Shown here piece by piece: positions 9,127 to 18,023 of a DNA stretch of 64,000 nt; positions within the stretch are counted from its first letter, which is position 1; the number at the start of each line of letters is the position of its first letter. The stretch is taken from assembly GCF_035762065.1 (NCBI RefSeq), contig NZ_DASTPW010000043.1, positions 1-64,000 of the forward strand, written 5' to 3'. Below the pieces are notes generated by a model. That model saw only the letters and a list, made by a program, of their open reading frames with translations. It was not told where the DNA came from and did no database searches. A program made the translations under genes and the position numbers. Source of the stretch: Methylibium sp035762065 (lineage in GTDB: Bacteria > Pseudomonadota > Gammaproteobacteria > Burkholderiales > Burkholderiaceae_C).

Positions 9127-9137
9127 TCGGAGCCCGT

Positions 9138-9875
9138 ATGCCTGCCCTCAACGACAAGCCCGTCCGCCTCCTGATGCACGACATGGCCGCCGCCTTCGGC
9201 CTGCAGCCCGGCGAAGACTTCTCGCGCGAACGAGCGATCCAGTGGTTCCAACAGCACTACCCGAACGTCAAGGAGGGCACCGTCACCGCCCACCTGATCC
9301 GCCTGTCGACCAACGTGCGCACTCGGCTGCAGTACAGCGCCCGCGACGACGGCTCCGACGACCTGTTCTTCAAGATCGACAGCAGCCACTTCCGCCTATA
9401 CGAGAAGGGCAGGGACCCGGTGCCGATCTCGTCCCTTACCCGTGAGCCCGACGAGGCCGAGCTTGAGCGCCCGACGCTGTCCGAGGAGTTCGCCTTCGAG
9501 CACGATCTACGCGACTACCTCGCGCGCAACCTGCAGGCACTGGAGCCCGGTCTGCGGCCGTACACGGATGAAGGCATCACCGGCGTCGAGTTCCCGGTCG
9601 GCGGCCGTTTCATCGACATCCTGGCGGTCGACAAAGCCGGCGACTACGCCGTCGTCGAGCTGAAGGTCTCGAAGGGCTACGACCGCGTCGTCGGCCAGTT
9701 GCTGCGCTACGTCAACTGGATCAAAAAGCACCACGCCGAACCCGACAGGAAGGTGCGCGGCATCATCGTCGCCAAGGACATCAGCGACGACCTGAAGCTC
9801 GCGTGCAGCGAGCTGCCGGACGTCGCGCTGTACGAATACAAGCTGTCGGTCGCGGTGCAGCGCGTTGCCGCCTGA
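9138..9875 (+). CDS. NucS/RecB-fold endonuclease-domain protein
   Basis: 245 residues. Residues 1-105 form a helical N-terminal module with a VTAHLIRLSTN segment, of the kind found fused to nuclease domains. Residues 115-240 match the C-terminal domain of NucS-type endonucleases: FEHDLRDYLARNLQALEPGL, then RFIDILAVD with the catalytic Asp, VVELKVSKGYD with the E-x-K pair, and GQLLRYVNWIKKH. This is the PD-(D/E)xK nuclease core. GGAG lies six bases before the ATG. In accessory regions such proteins often belong to defence or restriction loci; the actual substrate is not evident. Confidence 0.82.
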   Translation: MPALNDKPVRLLMHDMAAAFGLQPGEDFSRERAIQWFQQHYPNVKEGTVTAHLIRLSTNVRTRLQYSARDDGSDDLFFKIDSSHFRLYEKGRDPVPISSLTREPDEAELERPTLSEEFAFEHDLRDYLARNLQALEPGLRPYTDEGITGVEFPVGGRFIDILAVDKAGDYAVVELKVSKGYDRVVGQLLRYVNWIKKHHAEPDRKVRGIIVAKDISDDLKLACSELPDVALYEYKLSVAVQRVAA

Positions 9876-9895
9876 GGCGCGGAGAACAAGGCCTT

Positions 9896-10369
9896 TCAGG
9901 GCGGCCTTTCGCCCCCAGGCTGCTCTCGGTCGATCCTTGCGCGAATGGCTTTTTGGCGCTTGGCCTCGTGGTCTCGATGCAACCGCAAGAGGTGCTCCAG
10001 TTCGGCCTCGGTCATGCCTCGCTCGATCTGCCTGCCGACCTCATGCACGTCGGCGCCGGGTGGCACGGTGAAGACGCCGCCCCTCACGAGTTCGCTCCAC
10101 AGACTGTCATCGTCGCCGGTATGTTTTTGCAGGGCGGCCAGGAGGGGCGGGAAGGCCAACCGCTCGCGGTGCAGCAGGGTGCCGGCCGCGGTGTTGCCCT
10201 GCGCCGCCTTCTTGCGCAAGGACATCAGGATCAGCTTGCGGTGGCTCATGCGTTGAGGCCGGCCGTCTTCACCGCGAGCGGTCACCTCCGTGCCGAGCAA
10301 CCGCTGCAGCATCTCGAGAGGCGGCTCGTCGTCGGCCTTGTGCCTCTTTGCGCCTTTGCGCTGGGTCAT
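9896..10369 (-). CDS. Conserved phage/ICE-associated hypothetical protein
   Basis: 157 residues, highly charged and largely helical, with KLILMSLRKKAAQGNTAAGTL and a C-terminal stretch rich in Arg, His and Glu. It overlaps the DUF5681 gene upstream by four bases and is the last gene of a three-gene minus-strand cassette with the ParB-methyltransferase. I recognise no catalytic motif. The basic N-terminus (MTQRKGAKRHK) suggests nucleic-acid binding. The convergent neighbour ends 20 bases away. Confidence 0.65.
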   Translation of the reverse strand: MTQRKGAKRHKADDEPPLEMLQRLLGTEVTARGEDGRPQRMSHRKLILMSLRKKAAQGNTAAGTLLHRERLAFPPLLAALQKHTGDDDSLWSELVRGGVFTVPPGADVHEVGRQIERGMTEAELEHLLRLHRDHEAKRQKAIRARIDREQPGGERPP

Positions 10370-10821
10370 AGCCGCGCCTCCTCCATGAGCTTCTTCTGCA
10401 TCGGTCTGGCGATCGCCTCCCATTCGTCCGCCTCAAGAATGGCCGGCACAAGAAGGAATCCACCGCGGCTTCGCGGCTCGTGAGCGCCACGGGACCGGGC
10501 GCGTTTGGAAGTCGCAGCATCAAGCTCGCGCATCATCAGCTCGCGCTCCAGCTTGAACAGCGCCGCGGCGGCGGCGACCGAGGTCATCGCTTTCTTGATG
10601 AGGGCCAAGAAGAGCGCCTCCTGGCCGCCGATCGGCCGTGCCTTGCCGCCATCGATCAGCGTGCCGCAGGTCTCGGTGAAGATCTGTTCGATCTCGGTCT
10701 GGCCCGTTGCCCGTAGCTTGCGGGGCCGGCCACGGGGATTGCCGGAGACACCTTGCGGAAACTGTGAGTGCTTGGGCGGTTTGCCATAGCCGACCTGGTA
10801 GTCGTCGTTCGGATCAGCCAT
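10366..10821 (-). CDS. DUF5681 domain protein
   Basis: 151 residues. The N-terminus has the DUF5681 signature: YQVGYGKPPKHSQFPQGVSG followed by NPRGRPRKL. This Gly/Pro/Arg-rich segment is common in proteins encoded next to phage terminases or ParB-methyltransferases. The remaining helical part has ALFLALIKKAMTSVAAAAAL. It overlaps the methyltransferase gene upstream by eight bases and the next gene downstream by four, indicating a tightly coupled operon. Its biochemical role is unknown. Confidence 0.85.
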   Translation of the reverse strand: MADPNDDYQVGYGKPPKHSQFPQGVSGNPRGRPRKLRATGQTEIEQIFTETCGTLIDGGKARPIGGQEALFLALIKKAMTSVAAAAALFKLERELMMRELDAATSKRARSRGAHEPRSRGGFLLVPAILEADEWEAIARPMQKKLMEEARL

Positions 10822-12142
10822 GGCTCACCTCCGGCTGCACCGCGCGATCGGCCGCAACCTCGGCCCAGGTCTGACCGGTTTCGGCGAGTCGCGCCTGACC
10901 TTTGCCGAGGCGCTCGTAGCGCCGCACCGTCGCATCGACGTAGCGAGGGTCCAGTTCGATCAGGGCGGCGCGCCGGCCGGTAGTCTCGGCGGCGATCAGC
11001 GTCGAGCCCGAGCCGCCGAAAGCATCGAGGATCCAGCCGTTGCGGTTCGAGCAGTCGAGGATCGCGTCGGCGATCATCGTGACGGGCTTGACTGTGGGGT
11101 GCATCTCAAGGCGTTGGGCGCGGCCCTTGTGGGGGCTGTTGACGCCGGCGTAGGGCCACACGTTGGACCGGTGTCGGCCATGCTTGCCGAGGGCGACGTT
11201 GTTGATGTGCGCTTCGGTGCCGGCCTTGAAGACGAACACAAATTCGTGTTTGGAGCGATACAGCGAACCCATCCCGGCGTTCGCCTTGTTCCACACGCAA
11301 AGGTTCTTCAACTCGGCGTAGACGTCCTTCGAGGCCGCGAGCATCTCGCCCATGTGACGCCAGTCCATGCAGACGAAGTGGATCGATCCGTCGATGGAAT
11401 GCGTGGCGAGCTGAGCGAAGACCGACGTCAAGAAGGTGGTGAACTGCTCGGACGTCATCTCGCCGGAGGCCATGACGAATTCGCCGTGACGATCCTTGGT
11501 GGTGACGTTGCCTCGGATGGGCACGTTGTACGGCGGATCGGTGAAGACCATTTCGGCGCGCTGGTCGCCGAGCACGCCGGCATAGCTGGCCGCGTGGGTG
11601 GAGTCGCCGCAGTACAGCCGGTGGGTCCCCATCAGCCAGAGGTCGCCGAGACGTGTGGTCGCCGGCTTGTCCAACTCCGGCTCGATGGGCTCGTCCTCGT
11701 CGTCGAGCATCGGAACGATGATGGCGTCGACCTCGGCGGTGTCGAAGCCGGTCAGGCGTACGTCGAAGTCGAGCTCGGCAAGTTCACCGAGCTCGATCCT
11801 CAGCATGTCTTGATCCCACCCCGACTTCTCGGCCAAGCGGTTGTCGGCGATGACGTAGGCGCGCACCTGTTCAGGCGTCAGGTGGTCGAGGCGCAGCGTC
11901 GACACCTCGGTCATACCGAGCAGTTTGGCGGCTTCAAGTCGGCCGTGGCCGGCGATGACCACGCCGTCCTTGTCGATGAGGATCGGGTTGGTCCATCCGA
12001 ACTCTTGGATCGACGCCGCGATCTGGCGGATCTGCTTCTTCGAGTGTTTACGGGCGTTGCGCTCGCGAGGGCGCAGTGAAGCGATCGGTACGGCTTCAAC
12101 ATAGAGGGCAGCAACAGAAGATGATGGGCGTGGCTTGGCCAT
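10814..12142 (-). CDS. ParB-domain/DNA methyltransferase fusion
   Basis: 442 residues. Residues 15-110 are a ParB/sulfiredoxin-like domain (SLRPRERNARKHSKKQIRQI, then VVIAGHGRLEAAKLLG), which in ParB relatives is a nucleotide-binding CTPase fold. The rest is an amino-methyltransferase with the catalytic TDPPYNV near residue 201 and the AdoMet-binding AFGGSGSTLIAAE near 374, plus MHPTVKP. The order DPPY before FGGSG is that of the beta class (N6-adenine or N4-cytosine). These fusions are typical of prophages and integrative elements and usually lack a partner endonuclease; none is seen here. The start at 12142 was chosen because it is preceded by the regular CCATGG array rather than coding sequence. 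Confidence 0.92.
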   Translation of the reverse strand: MAKPRPSSSVAALYVEAVPIASLRPRERNARKHSKKQIRQIAASIQEFGWTNPILIDKDGVVIAGHGRLEAAKLLGMTEVSTLRLDHLTPEQVRAYVIADNRLAEKSGWDQDMLRIELGELAELDFDVRLTGFDTAEVDAIIVPMLDDEDEPIEPELDKPATTRLGDLWLMGTHRLYCGDSTHAASYAGVLGDQRAEMVFTDPPYNVPIRGNVTTKDRHGEFVMASGEMTSEQFTTFLTSVFAQLATHSIDGSIHFVCMDWRHMGEMLAASKDVYAELKNLCVWNKANAGMGSLYRSKHEFVFVFKAGTEAHINNVALGKHGRHRSNVWPYAGVNSPHKGRAQRLEMHPTVKPVTMIADAILDCSNRNGWILDAFGGSGSTLIAAETTGRRAALIELDPRYVDATVRRYERLGKGQARLAETGQTWAEVAADRAVQPEVSHG

Positions 12143-12323
12143 GGCAACTCCGGAAGTTGTGGGTCGAGGAAGAGCTCCGGGCCCATGGCCTTGGCTCTGC
12201 AAGAAGTTCAGGCGAGAGAGCTACGGCCCATGGCCTTCGCTCTGCAAAACGCTCGTCAAGGAAAAGAGCTCTCAGCCCATGGCTGTCAGCTCTACGTCTT
12301 GGCTGCGGCGCGACCACCCATGG
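12139..12323. repeat. Periodic CCATGG-centred repeat array upstream of the ParB-methyltransferase
   Basis: Five copies of the palindrome CCATGG occur at about 12139, 12183, 12228, 12277 and 12318, spaced 41-49 bases; the first contains the methyltransferase start codon. The three inner copies sit in longer imperfect direct repeats: GAGCT at 12172, 12218 and 12266, followed by a CCCATGGC core, with CTCTGCAA after the first two. The array occupies the leader of the minus-strand operon and could be operator sites or methylation targets; the function is inferred only from position. Confidence 0.6.
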
Positions 12324-12366
12324 CGGCGCGTGCTTGCGGGCTCGTCCCGCACATCGGGTTCGGAAG

Positions 12367-12384
12367 GGGCCCGCCAGCGGGCCC
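12367..12384. repeat. Perfect 8-bp-stem inverted repeat
   Basis: GGGCCCGC, two bases, then GCGGGCCC. It lies between the CCATGG array and the RTX secretion operon. There is no T-run, so it is not a canonical terminator. It may be a binding site or a relic end of a mobile element. Confidence 0.5.
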
Positions 12385-12871
12385 ATCCGATCGATCTAGC
12401 GAGGGCGATCGTGGCCTAAGATCCCTTATCAGCGGAGTTTCGAATTGCAACCGGCAGCGGTTTGTGGTTCGGGCGCAACCGCTAAACATCAGCCCGCGCC
12501 ACGAGCGAAGTGGGCTGCTGCCGGTCTCGGGGACACCGACCAAGCTTCTCTCGCCCCCTCGAACTCTGTCGAGGCTGACGTAGCCGAGCGCCGCGTGTGG
12601 CGCGTCGGGTTGTTATGCCACGCTTCCCGACCCAGCTTCACCGCTTCAAGTTTGAACGCCGGCCGTCTCGGTAGCAGCCGACTCGTCTACCGGCGTCTAA
12701 AAATGCCCCGGGTCAATTGCGAAACCGAGCCTTCTCCTCCGCATTGATGACTCGACCGACCTCCTATCCCTAGAACGATAGAAGCACCCGTAGGCGCGGG
12801 GTGCACGAATGTGGGGCGCTTCGGTATCGTGAACGCGTTCACACATAAAGACTATCCCAGGGAGTGGGTGC
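12385..12871. other. Intergenic region upstream of the type I secretion operon
   Basis: About 490 bases with no supported gene. It contains an inverted repeat around CAGCCC/GGGCTG near 12490-12516 and the palindrome at 12829-12842, and presumably the promoter of the hlyB-like gene. I cannot assign -35/-10 boxes with confidence. Confidence 0.4.
12829..12842. promoter_or_regulatory. Perfect 14-bp palindrome, candidate operator of the secretion operon
   Basis: GTGAACGCGTTCAC is a perfect dyad ending 29 bases before the GTG start of the hlyB-like gene. Its size and position suit a dimeric repressor or activator. The regulator is unknown; the operon itself encodes a LuxR-type HTH domain (on the glycosyltransferase), which is one candidate. 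Confidence 0.5.
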
Positions 12872-15142
12872 GTGTCGCAGCAGCGAGTGGTAGATCAAGA
12901 GACTTCAATTCCCCAACTTCACCCCACCCCGCAGACCCAGACACCTTCCCAAGCGGATAACGCGCACGCGGCTACCGGCCCCGCCGCGAGCCCATCGCAG
13001 CTTCCAGATCCCGTAGCCGACTCGTCGCTCACGGCGCTTTGCCTTGCAGCCCGCCTGCACCGCATCGCCGCTGAGCCGCAGGCGCTGGCGCATCGGATGG
13101 GCTGGGCGCCCAGCCACCGCTGCAGCGCCGATGACCTGCTGCTCGCAGCCAAGGAGTTGGGCCTCAAGGCGCGCCGCTCTCGCGCGACCGTTGATCGGCT
13201 ATCCCTGACACCGCTACCCGCACTGGCCGTGATGCGCGACGGCCGCGTCGTCGTCCTCGCGCAATGCGATGGCCAGCGCGTGCTGCTGCAGGACCCGAGC
13301 GGCGACGCGCAAGGCGGCAGGCCAACCATCGAGCCGCTCGCCGTCTTCGTCGAGCAATGGACCGGCGAGTTGATCCTGTTGATCAGCCGCGCCAGCGTGG
13401 CCGGCGAACTCGCCAAGTTCGACTTCAGCTGGTTCATCCCCAGCCTCGTGCGGCATCGCAAGCTGTTCGGCGAGGTGCTGCTGATCAGCTTGTTCCTGCA
13501 GCTCTTCGCGCTGGTCAGCCCGCTGTTCTTCCAGGTGGTGATGGACAAGGTGCTGGTGCACCGCGGCCTGACCACGCTCGATGTGCTGGTTGCCGGGCTC
13601 GTCGTGGTCGTGGTGTTCGAAAGCCTGCTCACGGCCTTGCGCACCTACGTCTTCAGCCACACCACCAGCCGCATCGACGTGGAGCTGGGCGCGCGGCTGT
13701 TCCGTCACCTGCTCGCGCTGCCGCTTGCCTACTTTCAAGCCCGCCGCGTCGGCGACTCGGCCGCGCGCGTCCGCGAGCTGGAGAACATCCGCAGCTTCCT
13801 CACCGGCAATGCGCTCACGGTCGTGCTGGACCTGCTGTTCTCGGTGATCTTCATCGCGGTGATGTTCATCTACAGCGTGCCGCTCACGCTCATCGTGCTG
13901 GCGAGCGTGCCGCTGTACGTGGGCATCAGCCTGGCGCTCGTGCCGGTGCTGCGTGCCCGCTTGAACGAGAAGTTCGCCCGCGGCGCCGAGAACCAGGCCC
14001 TGATGGTCGAGACGCTCACCGGCATCCAGACCGTCAAAGCCAGCGCGTTGGAGCCGCAGATCGCACGGCGCTGGGACGATCAGCTCGCAGCGTATGTCTC
14101 GGCCAGCTTCAAGACCGCGACGCTGGCGGGCTTTGGACACGAGGCGATCAACCTCGTCGGCAAGCTGGTGTCGGCGGCCACTCTGTGGTGGGGTGCCAAG
14201 CTGGTGATCGACGGCGAACTCACGGTCGGCCAGTTCGTGGCGTTCAACATGTTTGCGCAGCGTGTGGCCCAACCCATCATGCGCATCGCGCAGTTGTGGA
14301 CGGATTTTCAGCAGACCGGGATTTCGATGGCGCGGCTGGGCGACATCCTCGACACTCGCACCGAGGTGCCGCCGCAGGCCACCGCGCCGCTGCCGCGCTT
14401 GAGGGGTCGCATCCAGTTCGAGCAGGTGGGCTTCCGCTACCGGCCCGAGGCCCCGGCCGTGCTGCAAAGCCTGAGCCTCGACATTCGCCCCGGCGAAGTG
14501 ATCGGCATCGTCGGCCGCTCGGGCTCGGGCAAGAGCACGCTCACCAAGCTTGTGCAACGCCTGTATGCGCCCGAGCAAGGCAGGGTGCTGGTCGATGGCA
14601 TCGACATCGCGCTGATCGATGCCGCCCAACTACGCCGCCAGATCGGCGTGGTGCTGCAGGACAACTGGCTCTTCAACCGCAGCGTGCGCGAAAACATCGC
14701 TATCGCCGACCCGGCCGCACCGATCGAACAGGTAATGCACGCCGCGCAGTTGGCCGGCGCGCACGAGTTCATCGGCGCGCTGCCCGAGGGCTACGACACC
14801 CTGGTCGGCGAGCAGGGCGCCAGCCTCTCAGGCGGACAGCGGCAGCGCATCGCCATCGCCCGAGCGCTGTTCACGCAGCCGCGCATCCTGATTTTCGACG
14901 AGGCCACCAGCGCGCTCGACTACGAGAGCGAAGCCATCGTCCAGCGCAACATGGCCGCGATCTGCCAAGGCCGGACGGTGATCGTCATCGCGCACCGGCT
15001 CAGCGCGGTGCGACAGGCGAACCGCATCGTGGTGATGGAGCAGGGGCGGATCGTCGAGGCGGGGTCGCATGAGCAGCTCACCGCAAAGCCGAAGGGCTTG
15101 TATGCGCACCTGTGGGCCATGCAGCAGGGAGCCACGGCATGA
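12872..15142 (+). CDS. HlyB-like type I secretion ABC transporter/permease
   Basis: 756 residues. An unusual Gln/Pro/Ala-rich N-terminal extension (1-50) precedes a degenerate C39-peptidase-like domain (about 50-165) in which the catalytic Cys position reads Ser (SSLTALCLAARLH), as in HlyB-type exporters that bind but do not cleave the substrate. Six transmembrane segments (190-470) follow, then the ATPase with Walker A GRSGSGKST near 548, signature LSGGQRQR near 651 and Walker B ILIFDEATSAL. It powers one-step export of the RTX protein encoded downstream. The GTG start is preceded by GGGAGTGGG. The hlyD-like gene starts inside its stop codon. No TolC-like outer-membrane gene is present in the window. 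Confidence 0.94.
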   Translation: MSQQRVVDQETSIPQLHPTPQTQTPSQADNAHAATGPAASPSQLPDPVADSSLTALCLAARLHRIAAEPQALAHRMGWAPSHRCSADDLLLAAKELGLKARRSRATVDRLSLTPLPALAVMRDGRVVVLAQCDGQRVLLQDPSGDAQGGRPTIEPLAVFVEQWTGELILLISRASVAGELAKFDFSWFIPSLVRHRKLFGEVLLISLFLQLFALVSPLFFQVVMDKVLVHRGLTTLDVLVAGLVVVVVFESLLTALRTYVFSHTTSRIDVELGARLFRHLLALPLAYFQARRVGDSAARVRELENIRSFLTGNALTVVLDLLFSVIFIAVMFIYSVPLTLIVLASVPLYVGISLALVPVLRARLNEKFARGAENQALMVETLTGIQTVKASALEPQIARRWDDQLAAYVSASFKTATLAGFGHEAINLVGKLVSAATLWWGAKLVIDGELTVGQFVAFNMFAQRVAQPIMRIAQLWTDFQQTGISMARLGDILDTRTEVPPQATAPLPRLRGRIQFEQVGFRYRPEAPAVLQSLSLDIRPGEVIGIVGRSGSGKSTLTKLVQRLYAPEQGRVLVDGIDIALIDAAQLRRQIGVVLQDNWLFNRSVRENIAIADPAAPIEQVMHAAQLAGAHEFIGALPEGYDTLVGEQGASLSGGQRQRIAIARALFTQPRILIFDEATSALDYESEAIVQRNMAAICQGRTVIVIAHRLSAVRQANRIVVMEQGRIVEAGSHEQLTAKPKGLYAHLWAMQQGATA

Positions 15143-16551
15143 GCGCGACCGCGACCGCGAGCCGCCATCCGGCATGGCTGCTTCTGGCGCGCTACACAGC
15201 CGTGCTGAAGGTCGCCTGGGCCGCCCGCCATGAACTTGCCGGCCCCAAGCGCCTGACCGATGAAACCGCCTTCCTGCCCGCGGCGCTGAGCTTGCAGGAG
15301 ACGCCGGTCCATCCGGCGCCCCGCCGCCTGGCGCTGGCCTTGTGCGCGCTGTTCGTCATCGCGCTGGCGTGGGCCGTCTTGGGGCGGATCGACATCGTGG
15401 CCATCGCGCCGGGACGCATCGTCGTCAGCGAGCGGACCAAGACCTTGCAGCCGCTGGAAGCGGGCGTCGTCAAGCGGGTGCTGGTGAAGGACGGCGACGC
15501 CGTGCAAGCCGGCCAGGTGCTGGTGGAACTTGACGCCACCAACGCCAGCGCGGATGGGGCCAGCGTGCAGGAGCAGCTGGCCTCGGCCCTGTCTGAAGAG
15601 CGCCGCACCACTTCGCTGCTTGCTGCCCTGCGAGGCGGCAAGTCACCGTCAGCCCCATCGCAGGGGGCTGTCGAGCGCCAACAACTCCAAGCCGAATGGC
15701 AGGACATCACCGCCAAGCTCTCCAAGCTCGCCGCCGAACGCGCGCGGCGCGAAGCCGAAGCCGCCACCGTGCGCGAACTGATCGCCAAGCTCGAAGCGAC
15801 GCTGCCCATCGCCCGCCAGCGCGAGGCCGATCTGCAGAACCTCGCGAATCAGGGCTTCATGAGTAGCCACGCGGTGCAAGACCGCAGCCGCGAGCGTATC
15901 GAGCAGGAGCGTGACCTCGCCACCCAGCGCGCCCGCGCCGCCGAAGCCCAAGCGGCGCTGGCCGAGGCCGAACACACACGCGCCGCCTACCTCGCCGAGA
16001 CCCAGCGATCCCTCAGTGACCGCCAGGCGCAAGCGACTCTGAAGCGCCAGCAACTGACGCAAGAACGCAGCAAGGCCGAGCAGCGCAGCCGGCTCACGCA
16101 ACTGACCGCGCCGGTCGCAGGCACGGTACAGCAGGTCGCCGTGCACACCGAAGGCGGCGTGGTCACGCCTGCGCAGGTGCTGATGGTCATCGTGCCCAAG
16201 GACGCCGAGGTCACCGCCGAGGTGGTGATCGACAACAAGGACATCGGCTTTGTGAATACCGGGCAGGACGTGACGGTGAAGCTGGAGACTTTTCCCTTCA
16301 CCCGCTACGGCACCGTGCCCGCCACAGTGAAGAGCGTGACCGCCGACGCGGTGCCCGACGACAAACGCGGTGCGATCTTCCCCGCCACGCTGACGCTCGG
16401 ACGAAGCCACCTGGACGTGGACGGCAAGCGCGTGAACCTGAGCCCGGGGATGAACGTGACGGCCGAGATCAAGACCGGCCAGCGCCGGGTGATCGACTAC
16501 CTGCTCAGCCCGATCCAGCGTGCGGCGAGTGAGAGCCTCGGGGAACGTTGA
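15139..16551 (+). CDS. HlyD-like periplasmic adaptor (membrane fusion protein) of type I secretion
   Basis: 470 residues. A cytoplasmic N-terminus is followed by one transmembrane segment (ALALCALFVIALAWAVLG, about 63-80), a lipoyl half-motif (GRIVVSERTKTLQPLEAGVV), a long coiled-coil hairpin (about 135-320) and the second lipoyl half with the HlyD signature region LTAPVAGTVQQVAVHTEGGV. It bridges the ABC exporter to an outer-membrane TolC-type duct. The ATG overlaps the exporter stop (ATGA) and its own stop overlaps the next start (TGATG), so the three genes are coupled. Confidence 0.94.
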   Translation: MSATATASRHPAWLLLARYTAVLKVAWAARHELAGPKRLTDETAFLPAALSLQETPVHPAPRRLALALCALFVIALAWAVLGRIDIVAIAPGRIVVSERTKTLQPLEAGVVKRVLVKDGDAVQAGQVLVELDATNASADGASVQEQLASALSEERRTTSLLAALRGGKSPSAPSQGAVERQQLQAEWQDITAKLSKLAAERARREAEAATVRELIAKLEATLPIARQREADLQNLANQGFMSSHAVQDRSRERIEQERDLATQRARAAEAQAALAEAEHTRAAYLAETQRSLSDRQAQATLKRQQLTQERSKAEQRSRLTQLTAPVAGTVQQVAVHTEGGVVTPAQVLMVIVPKDAEVTAEVVIDNKDIGFVNTGQDVTVKLETFPFTRYGTVPATVKSVTADAVPDDKRGAIFPATLTLGRSHLDVDGKRVNLSPGMNVTAEIKTGQRRVIDYLLSPIQRAASESLGER

Positions 16552-18023
16552 TGCGCCTTCTCGTCATCCACCAGAACTTCCCCGGCCAGTTTGGCCACCT
16601 CGTACGGGCGTGGGCGCAGCGCCCCGGTTGGGACGTGCGCGCGCTCAGTAGTGACACCGCACCCGGCCTGCCCGGCTTCAACGGCCTGCTGCGCTACAGC
16701 GTTGCGCGCAAGCCGCAACGGACCCAGCACCCCTACCTGCGCCAGATGGAAGCAGCCACGCTCCACGGCCAAGCGACGGCGCGCGCGATGCTCAAGCTGC
16801 GCCAGAGCGGCTTCACGCCCGATGCGATCCTGGCCCACCCCGGCTGGGGCGAGACGCTGTACGCGAAGGACGTGTTTCCCGACGCAAAACTCGTCCACTT
16901 CTGCGAATGGTTCTACAGCGCCGAGGGCGCCGACCTGGGCTTCGACCCCGAGTTCTCGCTGAGCTTCGACGACCGCGCGCGCATCCGCACCTGGAACGCA
17001 CTGCACACGCTGAACCTCACGAACTGCGACGCGGCGGTCACGCCCACGCGCTGGCAGTGGAGCCGGCATCCGGAGATCTTCCGGCCCAAGATCACCATTC
17101 AGCACGAAGGCATCGCGACGCACGAATTGGGGCCGGACCCGAACGCCGAGATCGTGACGCCCAACGGCACGCTGCTGAAGGCGGGTGACCCGGTCATCAC
17201 CTACGTGGCGCGCAACCTGGAGCCGTACCGTGGTTTCCACGTCTTCATGCGGGCGCTGGAGCGTATCCAGCGGGCGGACTCGCGCTGCCACGCGCTGATC
17301 GTCGGTGGTGACGAGGTGAGCTACGGCCGCAAGCCTGCGGATGCCGCGAACTGGCGTGAACGCATGCTGCGCGAGGTGAGGCTCGACCCGCAGCGCACGC
17401 ACTTCCTCGGGCGCGTGCCGCGCGAGCACTACCTGCGCGTGCTGCGCGTGTCGGCGGCGCACGTGTACTTGAGCTATCCCTTCGTGCTGAGCTGGTCGCT
17501 GCTGGAGGCGATGGCGTGCGGGCTGCCGCTCGTCGCATCGAACACCGCGCCGGTGCGCGAGGTGATGCGAGACGGCATCGAAGGTCGGCTGGTGGATTTT
17601 TTCTGCCCCGACCCCATCGCCAATGCGGTCTGCGGCCTATTGGCAGACGGGCGCGCAGCCCTGGCGCTGCGGCACGGAGCAAGGCGCGTTGCGCAGCAGT
17701 ACAGCTTTGAGGCCGGCCAAGCGGGCTACGAGCGGTTGACGCTTGGCTTGACGCTCGCGGTTGGTGCGCCCAGCAGAAACAACACCGGGACGGCCCTCAC
17801 TGCGGCCGAGCGCGAACTTCTGGCTCTGCTGGCTCGCGGACATTCGACCGAAGCCATTGCCCGTTCGCGCCAGCGCAGCCCGGCGACCGTACGCAATCAG
17901 CTCTCCGTGCTCTATCAGAAGCTGGAAGTGAGCCGGCGGGCCGAGGCGATTGTGAAGGCTGCGGCGATGGGACTTCTCGACAGTGGTATGACCGCGCAGC
18001 AAGGAGTCGTCGTGACGCCGTGA
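16551..18023 (+). CDS. GT4-type glycosyltransferase fused to a C-terminal LuxR-type HTH domain
   Basis: 490 residues. Residues 1-200 match the GT4-like N-terminal domain (LLVIHQNFPGQFGHL, then LAHPGWGETLY and HFCEWFY). Residues 215-400 are the Glycos_transf_1 domain, with VARNLEPYRGFHVFMRAL and the nucleotide-sugar motif FVLSWSLLEAMACGLPLVAS. A linker leads to residues 416-475, a GerE/LuxR helix-turn-helix: LTAAERELLALLARGHSTEA followed by IARSRQRSPATVRNQLSVLY. The frame is continuous across the junction. Position between the exporter genes and the RTX protein suggests it glycosylates the exported protein or a surface polymer; the HTH suggests DNA binding and possible autoregulation. I know of no characterised protein with this fusion; function is inferred. 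Confidence 0.85.
   Translation: MRLLVIHQNFPGQFGHLVRAWAQRPGWDVRALSSDTAPGLPGFNGLLRYSVARKPQRTQHPYLRQMEAATLHGQATARAMLKLRQSGFTPDAILAHPGWGETLYAKDVFPDAKLVHFCEWFYSAEGADLGFDPEFSLSFDDRARIRTWNALHTLNLTNCDAAVTPTRWQWSRHPEIFRPKITIQHEGIATHELGPDPNAEIVTPNGTLLKAGDPVITYVARNLEPYRGFHVFMRALERIQRADSRCHALIVGGDEVSYGRKPADAANWRERMLREVRLDPQRTHFLGRVPREHYLRVLRVSAAHVYLSYPFVLSWSLLEAMACGLPLVASNTAPVREVMRDGIEGRLVDFFCPDPIANAVCGLLADGRAALALRHGARRVAQQYSFEAGQAGYERLTLGLTLAVGAPSRNNTGTALTAAERELLALLARGHSTEAIARSRQRSPATVRNQLSVLYQKLEVSRRAEAIVKAAAMGLLDSGMTAQQGVVVTP

Noticed and set aside
9896..12142. Reading 9.9-12.1 kb as a complete restriction-modification system
   Set aside because: No restriction endonuclease gene is adjacent; the ParB fusion and DUF5681 partner point to a phage-type orphan methyltransferase. 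The NucS-like gene at 9138 is convergent and not an obvious partner.
12540..12625. TAACAAC-like sequence resembling an integron attC half-site (minus strand)
   Set aside because: No matching second half with the GTTRRRY core and no cassette gene or integrase nearby.
13214..14629. Long minus-strand open frame of 471 codons, and a 602-codon plus-strand frame at 13264
   Set aside because: Both are shadows of the HlyB-like ABC transporter, with low-complexity Arg/His/Ala composition typical of antisense or shifted frames in GC-rich DNA.
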